Positions 6,013 to 13,327 of a DNA stretch of 15,983 bases are shown here, piece after piece. Made by a program: the position numbers and the translations under genes. Origin of the DNA: an uncultured Blautia sp. Its GTDB lineage: Bacteria > Bacillota > Clostridia > Lachnospirales > Lachnospiraceae. Below the pieces are notes generated by a model. That model ran no database searches, was not told the origin of the DNA, and saw only the letters and a list, made by a program, of their open reading frames with translations. Position 1 is the stretch's first letter. Every line of letters begins with the position of its first letter. The stretch covers positions 1 to 15,983 of the forward strand of contig URWL01000004.1 in the NCBI GenBank assembly GCA_900551465.1, in the 5' to 3' direction.

Positions 6013-6861
6013 TTGCATGATCTTGATCGAAACGAAAGCAGAAAAAGAGGAACTTATGAATTTCCTTTTGAATTTCATCATATTGACCCTGCCCATCCGC
6101 GCTATGTTATGTCGTATCACTGGCATGTGGAATATGAGCTTATGCGTATTTTAGAAGGCACTCTCACCGTCACTTTAGACGAAAAAAGTTTCACAGCCAA
6201 TGCCGGAGATATCATTTTTGTGCACAGCGGGATTCTTCACAGCGGAATGCCTCAGGATTGTGTCTATCAGTGTCTTGTCTTTGACGGCAATACTTTTTTA
6301 AAACACAATTCTGTCTGTGCCGGATATATGCAGAAGATCATACATCAGGAAGTGCTTGTTTATCATCATTTCACAGATGAAAACCAGGAAGTCTGTGATA
6401 CTGTAAACAGTATTTTTGATGCTGTCTGGCAGAAACCAGAAGGATATGAGCTAACAGTGATTGGACAATTTTACCACTTTTTCGGTATTGTTTTTGGTAA
6501 ACATTACTATCTTGAAGGTGTTCGCAAAGCGCGCAAAGATTACAAAAGAATCCTGCAGCTAAAACAGGTGCTTGAATTCATTGAACACAATTATGCCTCG
6601 CCGCTGACTTTGCAGCAGCTGTCCGAATCTGTCTCTATGTCCCCCAAGTATTTCTGCAGATTTTTCTCAGAAATGACTCATCAGACACCTATGGATTACC
6701 TGAACCATCAAAGAATCGAGCAGGCCTGCTATGAGCTGTCCACTACAGACGATTCGATCACAGAAATTGCCTACAGGAACGGTTTTAATGATCTCAGCTA
6801 CTTTATCCGTACCTTTAAAAAGTATAAGGGGATCACTCCCGGTAAATACAAGAGGATCTGA
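6013..6861 (+). CDS. AraC-family transcriptional regulator (cupin sensor plus two helix-turn-helix)
   Basis: 282 residues. Residues about 20-90 form a cupin-type ligand-binding domain (HWHVEYELMRILEGTLTVTL, then AGDIIFVHSGILH). Residues about 180-282 are the AraC DNA-binding domain: a first helix-turn-helix at about 198-218 (LTLQQLSESVSMSPKYFCRFF), a second at about 247-270 (DSITEIAYRNGFNDLSYFIRTF) and the family end KKYKGITPGKYK. It is divergent from fucI, so it most likely senses fucose or a downstream sugar intermediate and activates fucI, perhaps also the pdu operon. That is inference from position. The start is TTG at 6013. The nearby ATGs at 6005 and 6017 are out of frame, and AGAGGG lies about 9 nt upstream. 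The stop codon is inside the following terminator hairpin. Confidence 0.88.
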   Translation: MHDLDRNESRKRGTYEFPFEFHHIDPAHPRYVMSYHWHVEYELMRILEGTLTVTLDEKSFTANAGDIIFVHSGILHSGMPQDCVYQCLVFDGNTFLKHNSVCAGYMQKIIHQEVLVYHHFTDENQEVCDTVNSIFDAVWQKPEGYELTVIGQFYHFFGIVFGKHYYLEGVRKARKDYKRILQLKQVLEFIEHNYASPLTLQQLSESVSMSPKYFCRFFSEMTHQTPMDYLNHQRIEQACYELSTTDDSITEIAYRNGFNDLSYFIRTFKKYKGITPGKYKRI

Positions 6862-6880
6862 ATTCACAGATCCTCCTTTT
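6852..6880. terminator. Bidirectional terminator between the AraC-family gene and the small secreted-protein gene
   Basis: GAGGATCTG (6852-6860) pairs perfectly with CAGATCCTC (6867-6875) around a 6-nt loop. CTTTT follows on the plus strand and TTGTATTT on the minus strand. It includes the stop codon of the plus-strand gene and starts just past the stop of the convergent one, so it can serve both. Confidence 0.8.
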
Positions 6881-6881
6881 A

Positions 6882-7172
6882 CTATCTCAAATATTCTGCC
6901 AGCTGATAAACCCTTTCTTTTGTAATACTGGCTCCTCTTCCAAATTCCACACTTTCCACTTCTTCATTTCGAAAACTGGAAAATCCTTCTTCCTGAGCTT
7001 CATTATAAAGTCCAATATAAGGAAGCTCCGCAGAGGCAGTTTTCATGTTCTGAGCCTGTCTCTCCAATGTTTCCACATCTGTCTGATCCTGGGCCCATAC
7101 ATTAAATGGAGCATTCATCGCAAGCATACTGATCATACAAAATATTCCTGCTTTCTTTCCAGTTTTTCCCAT
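6882..7172 (-). CDS. Small secreted protein of unknown function
   Basis: 96 residues; I do not recognise a family. The N-terminus (Lys-rich, hydrophobic core about residues 9-21, likely cleavage after NVWA at about 27) is a good signal peptide, leaving a mature acidic peptide of about 69 residues. The mature part has a polar helical start (DVETLERQAQNMKTASAE), a central YIGLYNEAQEEGFSSFRNEEVESVEF, and an ending that looks helical (TKERVYQLAEYLR). It has no lipobox, Cys pair or double-glycine leader. The ATG at 7172 follows a strong GGGAGG, so the gene is probably real. It lies 73 bp after pduO on the same strand but beyond a terminator, so it may depend on read-through or its own promoter; I see no convincing promoter. 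Confidence 0.7.
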   Translation of the reverse strand: MGKTGKKAGIFCMISMLAMNAPFNVWAQDQTDVETLERQAQNMKTASAELPYIGLYNEAQEEGFSSFRNEEVESVEFGRGASITKERVYQLAEYLR

Positions 7173-7199
7173 TACCTTTCCTCCCTTACATCTTTTTAT

Positions 7200-7234
7200 A
7201 TAAAATAAGATCAGATGAAAATATCACCTGATCT
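7200..7234 (-). terminator. Terminator at the end of the pdu operon
   Basis: On the minus strand AGATCAG (7234-7228) pairs with CTGATCT (7214-7208). Three more pairs follow inside after one mismatch, with a 5-nt loop and the T-rich tail TTATTTTA. It starts 11 nt past the pduO stop codon. Confidence 0.7.
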
Positions 7235-7245
7235 CGTTTTCACAA

Positions 7246-8277
7246 TTACAATACTTCGTTCAAAACAGACAGTCCATACTCTGCCAGGCTATGGTCTTCC
7301 TCTCCGGTTCCTCCACTGATTCCCAGTCCTCCGATAATGGTATCGCCTACTTTCAGCGGTACACCGCCTGCAAAGATAACGATTTTTCCATTATCCATCT
7401 TATCTACTCCATAAAAGGTTTCTCCCGGCTGTGCAAGCTTCGATAATTCCATAGTAGACATTTTTACTGCCACAGAAGTATATGCCTTTTTTGTAGCCAC
7501 ATCAAAGCTTACCAGAAAAGCTCCGTCCATCACATGTACTGCAACCGGATTTCCTTCGGGTCCACAGATGGCGATCACTGCCTTTTTCCCTCTGCGCTTT
7601 GCCTCTTCTTCAATCTTTTCGATCAGACGTTTCGCACTGTCCAGAGTGATCCTTCCCTGTACTCCCATTCGCTTTAATACTTCCTGGATCACAGCCTCGC
7701 TGGCAGCCGGATTCTGATTCTGTTCCATGGATTTCTCCTCTTTTCTATCATTACCAGCCTCTGAAGCCGGTTTATCCATCTTCGCATCTGTATATCTTGC
7801 AAGCACATAAAGATAATCTGCAAGACGATTCATAAAAATCTTTGCACCATTGTCCGCACCAAATTTTACGCTGACTGCTACAAGGGCACGTTCGGCTCTT
7901 CGTGAAACTGTTCTGGCAATATCCAGCTCTGCTGAAAGTCTGCACTGACCGGGAAGGATAAATTCCTTAGGTCTCTGAAAGAGACCTTCCATACGGTCAA
8001 TCTCCTGTTCCAGAAATTCCTCCTCATGTTCCTCAAGCTTATATTCTTTATTATAAGGATCTGCCACTCCTGCCATAACCGTGATCAGAATGCGCTGAAT
8101 CTTTTCCAGCTGACGAATTGTCTCTTCATCTTTGATCATTGTTTTTACAAGTCCCAGATGGCTTGTCAGCTCGTCAATGGTTCCTACAAGCTGAATACGG
8201 TCGTCTGACTTGGAAACATTTTTTGTGCGGACCAGACTGGTCGTCCCTCTGTCACCGCCTTTTGTATAAATGCTCAT
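7246..8277 (-). CDS. pduO: ATP:cob(I)alamin adenosyltransferase fused to an HbpS/GlcG-like domain
   Basis: 343 residues, close to Salmonella PduO (336). Residues 1-168 are the PduO-type adenosyltransferase, which transfers the adenosyl group of ATP to cob(I)alamin to make the diol dehydratase cofactor. TKGGDRGTTSL (5-15), DELTSHLG (35-42), RRAERALVAV (126-135) and NRLADYLYVLAR (150-161) are its ATP- and corrinoid-site blocks. Residues about 205-340 are the HbpS/GlcG (DUF336) domain (GNPVAVHVMDGAFLVSFDVATKKAYTSVA, ending GLGISGGTGEEDHSLAEYGL). A polar linker (about 168-192) contains an internal Met184 with a good ribosome binding site, followed by a helix resembling microcompartment encapsulation peptides. 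The ATG overlaps the pduH stop (ATGA), so translation is coupled. It is the last gene before the operon terminator. Confidence 0.95.
   Translation of the reverse strand: MSIYTKGGDRGTTSLVRTKNVSKSDDRIQLVGTIDELTSHLGLVKTMIKDEETIRQLEKIQRILITVMAGVADPYNKEYKLEEHEEEFLEQEIDRMEGLFQRPKEFILPGQCRLSAELDIARTVSRRAERALVAVSVKFGADNGAKIFMNRLADYLYVLARYTDAKMDKPASEAGNDRKEEKSMEQNQNPAASEAVIQEVLKRMGVQGRITLDSAKRLIEKIEEEAKRRGKKAVIAICGPEGNPVAVHVMDGAFLVSFDVATKKAYTSVAVKMSTMELSKLAQPGETFYGVDKMDNGKIVIFAGGVPLKVGDTIIGGLGISGGTGEEDHSLAEYGLSVLNEVL
7726..7740 (-). promoter_or_regulatory. Possible internal ribosome binding site and start codon in pduO
   Basis: Within the pduO linker, GAGGAG (7740-7735), 6 nt of spacer and ATG (7728-7726, Met184) form a near-ideal initiation site. 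It would yield a separate 160-residue HbpS-like protein (7246-7728). The purine run partly reflects Lys-Glu-Glu-Lys codons, so chance is possible. Confidence 0.45.
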
Positions 8278-8633
8278 AACGACATCTCCCCATTTTCTGT
8301 GTAAATCGGTTTAAACGGCATTTTTTTTACCGCTCTTGCACTGTTGCTCCCCAGATTCCTGCATTGCCAGAAACGGGGATTATTTAATTCAAATACATTT
8401 TTTCCTTTTGGAAGTCTTGCCATCTGCATGGCAATTCGCCGGCCATCCATTCCGATCCCGGATCCCAGCATGGAATCTTTTGCAGCCTCATAAGCAAGTG
8501 TATCCATGTCTCCTTTTCCGGAATGTACCTCATAAAGGACACCTTCTTCTTCAATTCCTGCACAGATCTCTCGAAGAAGATCTTCATCCGGGTCTCTGGT
8601 ATATATGATAACAGTTGGTTTATTTACGATCAT
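8274..8633 (-). CDS. pduH: Diol dehydratase reactivase, small subunit
   Basis: 119 residues, the usual size for PduH/DdrB/DhaG. With PduG it forms the chaperone-like factor that swaps damaged cobalamin out of inactivated diol dehydratase. The fold mimics the dehydratase medium subunit, visible here as KPTVIIYTRD near the start, the conserved SMLGSGIGMDG and RFWQCRNLGSNSARAVK near the end. The ATG at 8633 follows GGGAGG. The start is 81 nt past pduG, the largest gap between pdu structural genes in the window, and the stop overlaps the pduO start by 4 bp. Confidence 0.93.
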   Translation of the reverse strand: MIVNKPTVIIYTRDPDEDLLREICAGIEEEGVLYEVHSGKGDMDTLAYEAAKDSMLGSGIGMDGRRIAMQMARLPKGKNVFELNNPRFWQCRNLGSNSARAVKKMPFKPIYTENGEMSL

Positions 8634-8659
8634 GTTTCCTCCCGAGCCCCTTCCAAATT

Positions 8660-8701
8660 AAAAAACCTGAATCTGTACGAACAGTATAACATACTTTTCA
8701 G
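8660..8701 (-). terminator. Possible weak attenuator between pduG and pduH
   Basis: In the minus-strand RNA CUGAA (8701-8697) can pair with UUCAG (8671-8667), with an inner AGUAU/AUACU hairpin, followed by G and UUUUUU (8665-8660). The stem is short and internally loose, so at most it would reduce downstream expression rather than end the transcript. Confidence 0.35.
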
Positions 8702-8714
8702 TACAAATCATCAT

Positions 8715-10526
8715 CTATTGGCTTAAATATGACATTAACAAACCTGTGGCAACTGCATTTCTCGGTCCTTCGGTTCCCCGGATATTTCCCCGTCCACAAA
8801 CGATTCTGAAATCTGCAAGAGCTTCCGTCAGCATCTCCGGAATTTCAAAATCTTCGGCAGAGCCTCCTACCAGCACCACGTTTGGTATCTTTCTTAAATC
8901 ATGATCCGGAGCGACTTTTTCCAGGGCACGGACAGCATTTCGTACAAATACCTTACGCTTGGCTTCCCTGCGTACCTCCAGGATCTTTTCCATCGGAATA
9001 TCTTCCTCCACCTTCAGCATTTCACCCGGCGCAAGAAGCACTACATGTCCATAATATCTTGGATCTATGGACTCCTCAAAAAACTGCATGGAACCATTTT
9101 CCAGCCTCATATGAAAAAGACTTTCTACCTTTCCCATCGGATATTTCTTGATCTGTTCCGCTGTGGTACGGCTTCCCAGTCCAAGTTCTGTCTGGATCAG
9201 CATGGTCACAAGCTCGCCTGCTCCTGCCTGATGTGTGGTGCGGACACTGCCGTCTGTTTCCAGTACTGCAGCATCTGTAGAGCCGCCGCCCATATCAAGG
9301 ATAGCAAGAGGAAGTCTTGTTCCCGGTGTCGTCAGAGAGCCTAACGCTGCCATTACTGCTTCCACACCGGCTACCACTGCTTTTATATGAAGCTCCTGTT
9401 CCAGTCTTTCTGCAATCTTCTGCATAGGAAGATGCTTTGTTTTTACCATTGCGGCGATTCCCACCGCTTTTTCCATACAAGTCTCACCTGCCAGTGAGCC
9501 TGAAATTTCTACCGGAGCCATGGTATCTACTGCCAGAATATCTGTAATCCTTGCCTCATGGTCTGCCTCTGCAGCAACATCCGTCATACTTTTTTTGATA
9601 CGGTTCAGCATATTTCCCACGTTGGTATCCTGCTGTCCGTCAATATCCCGGATTTCACCTGCTTTATGAAGACTATCCATGATCGTATCTGCTCCAGTAT
9701 CGATATTCACACGGATTTCCTGCGTGCCGTGAAAATTAATCTCACCTGCAGGAAGAACATTTTCTCTGATATTTCCATTTGGTGTACGGATAACTACCGC
9801 ACTTCTTTTACCGATCAGACTTTTGGCAATAGGGGTAACTGCCTTTGTCTCCTCTGCATTCAATCCCAATAGCGTGGCAATTCCATAAGGATTGCTCAGC
9901 ATTCGTATTCCTGTTCCCGGAAGCGCTACCTCAATGGCTGCAAGCTTTTCCTCAGGCACTCGTTCTATATGACGTACTTCATCAATAATCGGAATGTTTC
10001 TGTTCAGGCGGTTTTCCACCAGAACAGCCTCATCTGCCTGAAGAATCAGTCCCCTGATATCCAATTCCGGAATATGCTGATTCAGCCTGGCTGCCACTTC
10101 TTCATAGGAAAACTTATTTGCTGCCACTGCTATATAGGGCACACCTGGTTTTCCTTTCCAGATATTTTCCAGGTGGATCAGATATCCGGCAGCCTCTCCC
10201 GCTCCTGCCGGAGTAGAAGGATTATGGCCGATCATGGAAGATTCCGTAATAATAGTTTCCGTAATGGTCTCCATTGCCGTGTCACCAATCACAGGTGCAG
10301 CCTCATTTAGGCGCACTAAATCAAGAGCTTCTAAAGGCTGCCTGATTTGATCCATGGCCTCCTGAAGAGCCGCCTTAATACCATGAACATTAGGAAGCGT
10401 TCCTTTCGTTCCTGTGGTAATACGGGAAGCGGAGGAGAGGAAATGAAAACTTCCATCCTCTCCCACGCTGCCGATACATACTTCAGTTGTGGAATTTCCT
10501 ATATCAACACCAGCAATCAGTTTCAA
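8715..10526 (-). CDS. pduG: Diol dehydratase reactivase, large ATPase subunit
   Basis: 603 residues (Salmonella PduG is about 610). It is an actin/Hsp70-fold ATPase that uses ATP to open inactivated diol dehydratase and release damaged cobalamin. Phosphate-1 motif GVDIGNSTTEVCIG (6-19), phosphate-2 motif AILDMGGGSTDAAVL (408-422) and the adenosine-region motif NVVLVGGSAEDFE (549-561) are all present. NPSTPAGAGEAAGYLIHL (102-119) is typical of PduG/DhaF. The start is TTG at 10526 with AAGGGGA about 8 nt upstream. It overlaps the pduE stop as TTGA, so its translation is tied to the dehydratase genes, which fits a reactivase needed in proportion to its client. Confidence 0.96.
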   Translation of the reverse strand: MKLIAGVDIGNSTTEVCIGSVGEDGSFHFLSSASRITTGTKGTLPNVHGIKAALQEAMDQIRQPLEALDLVRLNEAAPVIGDTAMETITETIITESSMIGHNPSTPAGAGEAAGYLIHLENIWKGKPGVPYIAVAANKFSYEEVAARLNQHIPELDIRGLILQADEAVLVENRLNRNIPIIDEVRHIERVPEEKLAAIEVALPGTGIRMLSNPYGIATLLGLNAEETKAVTPIAKSLIGKRSAVVIRTPNGNIRENVLPAGEINFHGTQEIRVNIDTGADTIMDSLHKAGEIRDIDGQQDTNVGNMLNRIKKSMTDVAAEADHEARITDILAVDTMAPVEISGSLAGETCMEKAVGIAAMVKTKHLPMQKIAERLEQELHIKAVVAGVEAVMAALGSLTTPGTRLPLAILDMGGGSTDAAVLETDGSVRTTHQAGAGELVTMLIQTELGLGSRTTAEQIKKYPMGKVESLFHMRLENGSMQFFEESIDPRYYGHVVLLAPGEMLKVEEDIPMEKILEVRREAKRKVFVRNAVRALEKVAPDHDLRKIPNVVLVGGSAEDFEIPEMLTEALADFRIVCGRGNIRGTEGPRNAVATGLLMSYLSQ

Positions 10527-10918
10527 AGAAGAATTCCCCTTTTTTCATAAATTTCAGCTGCTTCCAGAACCAGCTTCGCACAATAAGGAGCATTGTATTT
10601 TTCAAGAAGCTCCTGTGCCATAAGCACAAGCTCTTTTTTAGTAGAACGGTTTGGTCTCAGCTTATTATACATTGTTAATATTACTTCATCCGGTACATTA
10701 GCAAGTTCTGAAGCTCTCTGGAAATTTGCTTCCATCTGAGGATTATCCGCTTCCTTTGCTACCTGTCCCTGACGTTTCAGCATTTCCGGAGATATCTTGA
10801 TATCCTCGGCCTGTACGTTGCCTCTTTTTACCTCTTCCAGCGTAATATCAGAAAGCTTTTTGCCAGTTTTGGAGGTAATGGTATCCGCTTCATTCTGTCC
10901 TAAAGGATAGCTGCTCAT
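10523..10918 (-). CDS. pduE: Propanediol dehydratase, small subunit
   Basis: 131 residues from the preferred start. Core blocks are YPLGQNEADTITSKTGKKLSDITLE at the start and NRSTKKELVLMAQELLEKYNAPYCAKLVLEAAEIYEKRGIL at the end. It is the gamma subunit of the (alpha-beta-gamma)2 B12-dependent dehydratase. At 131 residues it is shorter than Salmonella PduE (173) and nearer glycerol dehydratase DhaB3 (141); it lacks the N-terminal extension of PduE. The ATG at 10918 overlaps the pduD stop (TAATG) and has GGGAGG a few nt upstream. An in-frame ATG at 10933 lies within that ribosome binding site and is rejected. Confidence 0.94.
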   Translation of the reverse strand: MSSYPLGQNEADTITSKTGKKLSDITLEEVKRGNVQAEDIKISPEMLKRQGQVAKEADNPQMEANFQRASELANVPDEVILTMYNKLRPNRSTKKELVLMAQELLEKYNAPYCAKLVLEAAEIYEKRGILL

Positions 10919-11604
10919 TATCTTCCCTCCCATTCAATCATGCCTTTTTCCGGATCCAGCTGCTCAGTTTCCACAATATGCATAAGAGCCGCTTTCACCT
11001 GATATTTTGCACGTACCATAGGATCGTTGGTGCACTCGATCGGAGTTACCTTCTCTCCTTTTACATATCTGGCTGCATTTCGTCCGATCTTACGATAGGT
11101 TTCCAGATCCATAAGCGGTGCCTGAGGGAAAAGCTCCAGATTAGAAAGTGGATACAGATCTTTCTGATGGATCACTGTAGTTCCCTTTGACTGGATTCCG
11201 ATCCCGATTCCGGAACCGGAAAGCTTAGCTGCCTGAAGTGCCATAAAGCATACATCAGAAGTATCCAGCACCTTTACTACACGGGATGTCATTCCCTCTT
11301 CCTCAATACCCGCTTTCACATTGCGAAGTACTTCATCCAGAGGAATTCCTCCCATAGTCTTATTAATCTCTGTCTGAAATGCTGCGCCCACACCGATCAC
11401 AATCTCTTTTGGATCTGTTCCCTGGGCAGCACGTACCGCACCCTCATAAGAATGTTTCGGGCGCATCCTTGTTCTGCCTGCAAGTTCCTGTGTACTGGAA
11501 GGCTGCTGCATTTCTGCCTGTGTCTGGGGCTGTGCACCATTCTTATGCAACTGCTCCACCACTGCCTGAGTAATGGCTCGTATCAGCTGTTCATTTACTT
11601 CCAT
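10918..11604 (-). CDS. pduD: Propanediol dehydratase, medium subunit, with encapsulation peptide
   Basis: 228 residues (Salmonella PduD 224). It is the beta subunit, which helps bind adenosylcobalamin; the cobalamin-side block LSGSGIGIGIQSKGTTVIHQ is conserved. The first 18 or so residues (MEVNEQLIRAITQAVVEQ) form an amphipathic helix, separated from the core by a Gln/Pro-rich linker. In Salmonella this PduD N-terminus targets the dehydratase into the microcompartment, and the same role is likely here. The ATG at 11604 has a very strong AGGAGGTG upstream and lies 10 bp after pduC. Confidence 0.96.
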   Translation of the reverse strand: MEVNEQLIRAITQAVVEQLHKNGAQPQTQAEMQQPSSTQELAGRTRMRPKHSYEGAVRAAQGTDPKEIVIGVGAAFQTEINKTMGGIPLDEVLRNVKAGIEEEGMTSRVVKVLDTSDVCFMALQAAKLSGSGIGIGIQSKGTTVIHQKDLYPLSNLELFPQAPLMDLETYRKIGRNAARYVKGEKVTPIECTNDPMVRAKYQVKAALMHIVETEQLDPEKGMIEWEGR

Positions 11605-11614
11605 GGCACACCTC

Positions 11615-13279
11615 CTAAAATTCGTTTACATTGATCCTGTGAGGAATTGCTTTGATCTCCTCCCAGCGTTTGCCGGAAACGCGGTATCCGGTTCCCGGTC
11701 CCATATAGTCATTCGGAGTATTTACACCGGACATTACCTGGAAATGTTCATCCAGAATCGCCGCTGTGTGCATATAATCTCCGATCACTCTCTGTTTCAG
11801 CATATTCAGGATATTTTCTGCAAGCTCTGTATAACCGCTTTCTGCCAGAGCTTTTACAACATCAACTCCTGTAATGCCGCGTTTCATCATATCATCTGCA
11901 GACATCAAATCTGCCGCTGCATCGCGCTTCAGTGTATCCTTGCTTCCGTGTGCATAAGTTACTGCCTCTACCTGTTCGTCTGTTACCTCAGTAAGTCCAA
12001 GATATTTAAATACAGCCTGAACAGCTTTTCCAGCAGTACGGCGTACACGGATCACATCCTCTTCTGTAACCGGACGAAGACCACCGTCTACCTGCATATC
12101 TCTCTGCATCACATTATAGTCGTCAAAGTCCTCTGCATCAAAGTTTGATCCGGCAAACATGTTGTCGTAATTTGGCTCCGCCGCATATCCGGAAAAGATA
12201 AAGTCTGTTCCCGGCATAAACTGCAGCATAGTTCTTGCAGTCCTTCTCATATCTGAGTTGGAAAAGCTCTGGTCATTGGAGGAAGCGCATTCCAGTCCAA
12301 GAAGAGCTGCCACAAGGTTTTCACCAATAATCTCACGAATTCCTGCCGGAACTCCGGCTGCCACACCTACGCAGCTTACAGAACCGTTCTGGATTCCCTG
12401 ACTTCCTGCTCCCTTTGTCACATAAAGGCAGCGGCACTCAAGATAAAGCATGGATTTCATCTCGCTGCTTCCCATCAGAACCTCACTGCCTGCGCCTGAA
12501 GTAAAACGAACCTTCAGACCTCTGGACGCATAGGCGGAATTCAGAAATGCCTTGGAATACGGAGTGTCATCTCCGTCGATAAATACTTTTTCTGTACCAT
12601 ATACGGAAAGAGTTTCTGCATATGTTGTGAGACCGCGGATTCCCAGCTCCAGTTCCGTTGCTTCTTCTGCGGAACACTGTGTAAGGACACCAGGACGTCC
12701 AACCTGAGAGCCGATCAGAAGAGCCATTGCACTGAACGGTGCATAACGTGCCACACCCATGGTGGTCTCCTCTTCACTGAAGCCTCTTAATGCTCCCTCA
12801 GCCGCATCTGCTGCGATCTGTACCGGATCATCTTTCAGATTCGTGATATGTGCCTGGTTGCCCGGCACTTTTCTGGCACGCATTTTCTGCATACCCATCA
12901 TCATCTCAACCACATTCAGGCAGTTGATGACTTCTGCCATCTTCGCTGGTGTGATACCGGATACGATCTCAAGGATTTCCTTACGTGAAACGTGGATATC
13001 CACAATCATTCTTGCTATTTCCAGAGAAGAAACCGCCATAGACGCCTCTGCTCTGTCTGTACGGATCGCGTAATCTGCAATAAACTGATCCAGGAAATCA
13101 AAGTCATCTCTTTTCTTTCCATCCAGTTCTGTAATCACGCCATCTTCAATTTTTATGGAAGGTTCTGGATCATAAGGGCTGTGCATAGCCACAAAGCCCA
13201 TCTCCGGCCATTCATCGATAAAACCGTCTTTATTCACTGCCCGGCGATCCAGCGCCTCTATTCTTTTCGATCTTTTCAT
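11615..13279 (-). CDS. pduC: Propanediol dehydratase, large catalytic subunit
   Basis: 554 residues, the same length as Salmonella PduC. It is the alpha subunit, which converts 1,2-propanediol to propionaldehyde by adenosylcobalamin radical chemistry inside the compartment. The six active-site residues known from the Klebsiella oxytoca enzyme all appear one position later: His144, Glu171, Glu222, Gln297, Asp336 and Ser363. Ser302 and Gln337, at sites linked to diol over glycerol preference, are also of the diol type. It begins MKRSKRIEALDRRAVNKDG, with no targeting extension, so it probably enters the compartment with PduD. The ATG at 13279 has AAGGTAG upstream, and a 48-bp gap separates it from pduQ. 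Confidence 0.97.
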   Translation of the reverse strand: MKRSKRIEALDRRAVNKDGFIDEWPEMGFVAMHSPYDPEPSIKIEDGVITELDGKKRDDFDFLDQFIADYAIRTDRAEASMAVSSLEIARMIVDIHVSRKEILEIVSGITPAKMAEVINCLNVVEMMMGMQKMRARKVPGNQAHITNLKDDPVQIAADAAEGALRGFSEEETTMGVARYAPFSAMALLIGSQVGRPGVLTQCSAEEATELELGIRGLTTYAETLSVYGTEKVFIDGDDTPYSKAFLNSAYASRGLKVRFTSGAGSEVLMGSSEMKSMLYLECRCLYVTKGAGSQGIQNGSVSCVGVAAGVPAGIREIIGENLVAALLGLECASSNDQSFSNSDMRRTARTMLQFMPGTDFIFSGYAAEPNYDNMFAGSNFDAEDFDDYNVMQRDMQVDGGLRPVTEEDVIRVRRTAGKAVQAVFKYLGLTEVTDEQVEAVTYAHGSKDTLKRDAAADLMSADDMMKRGITGVDVVKALAESGYTELAENILNMLKQRVIGDYMHTAAILDEHFQVMSGVNTPNDYMGPGTGYRVSGKRWEEIKAIPHRINVNEF

Positions 13280-13327
13280 AGTGTCTACCTTTTCAGAAAA
13301 GTCTTTTACAGCATCTGCTTTCCCTAA

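Noticed and set aside
7229..7242. cre-like box TGATCTCGTTTTCA (catabolite control)
   Set aside because: It has at least one mismatch at a conserved position, overlaps the terminator stem after pduO, and is not near a likely promoter.
10919..10933. PduE start at 10933
   Set aside because: This ATG lies within the GGGAGG ribosome binding site of the 10918 start, which overlaps the pduD stop in the usual TAATG form.
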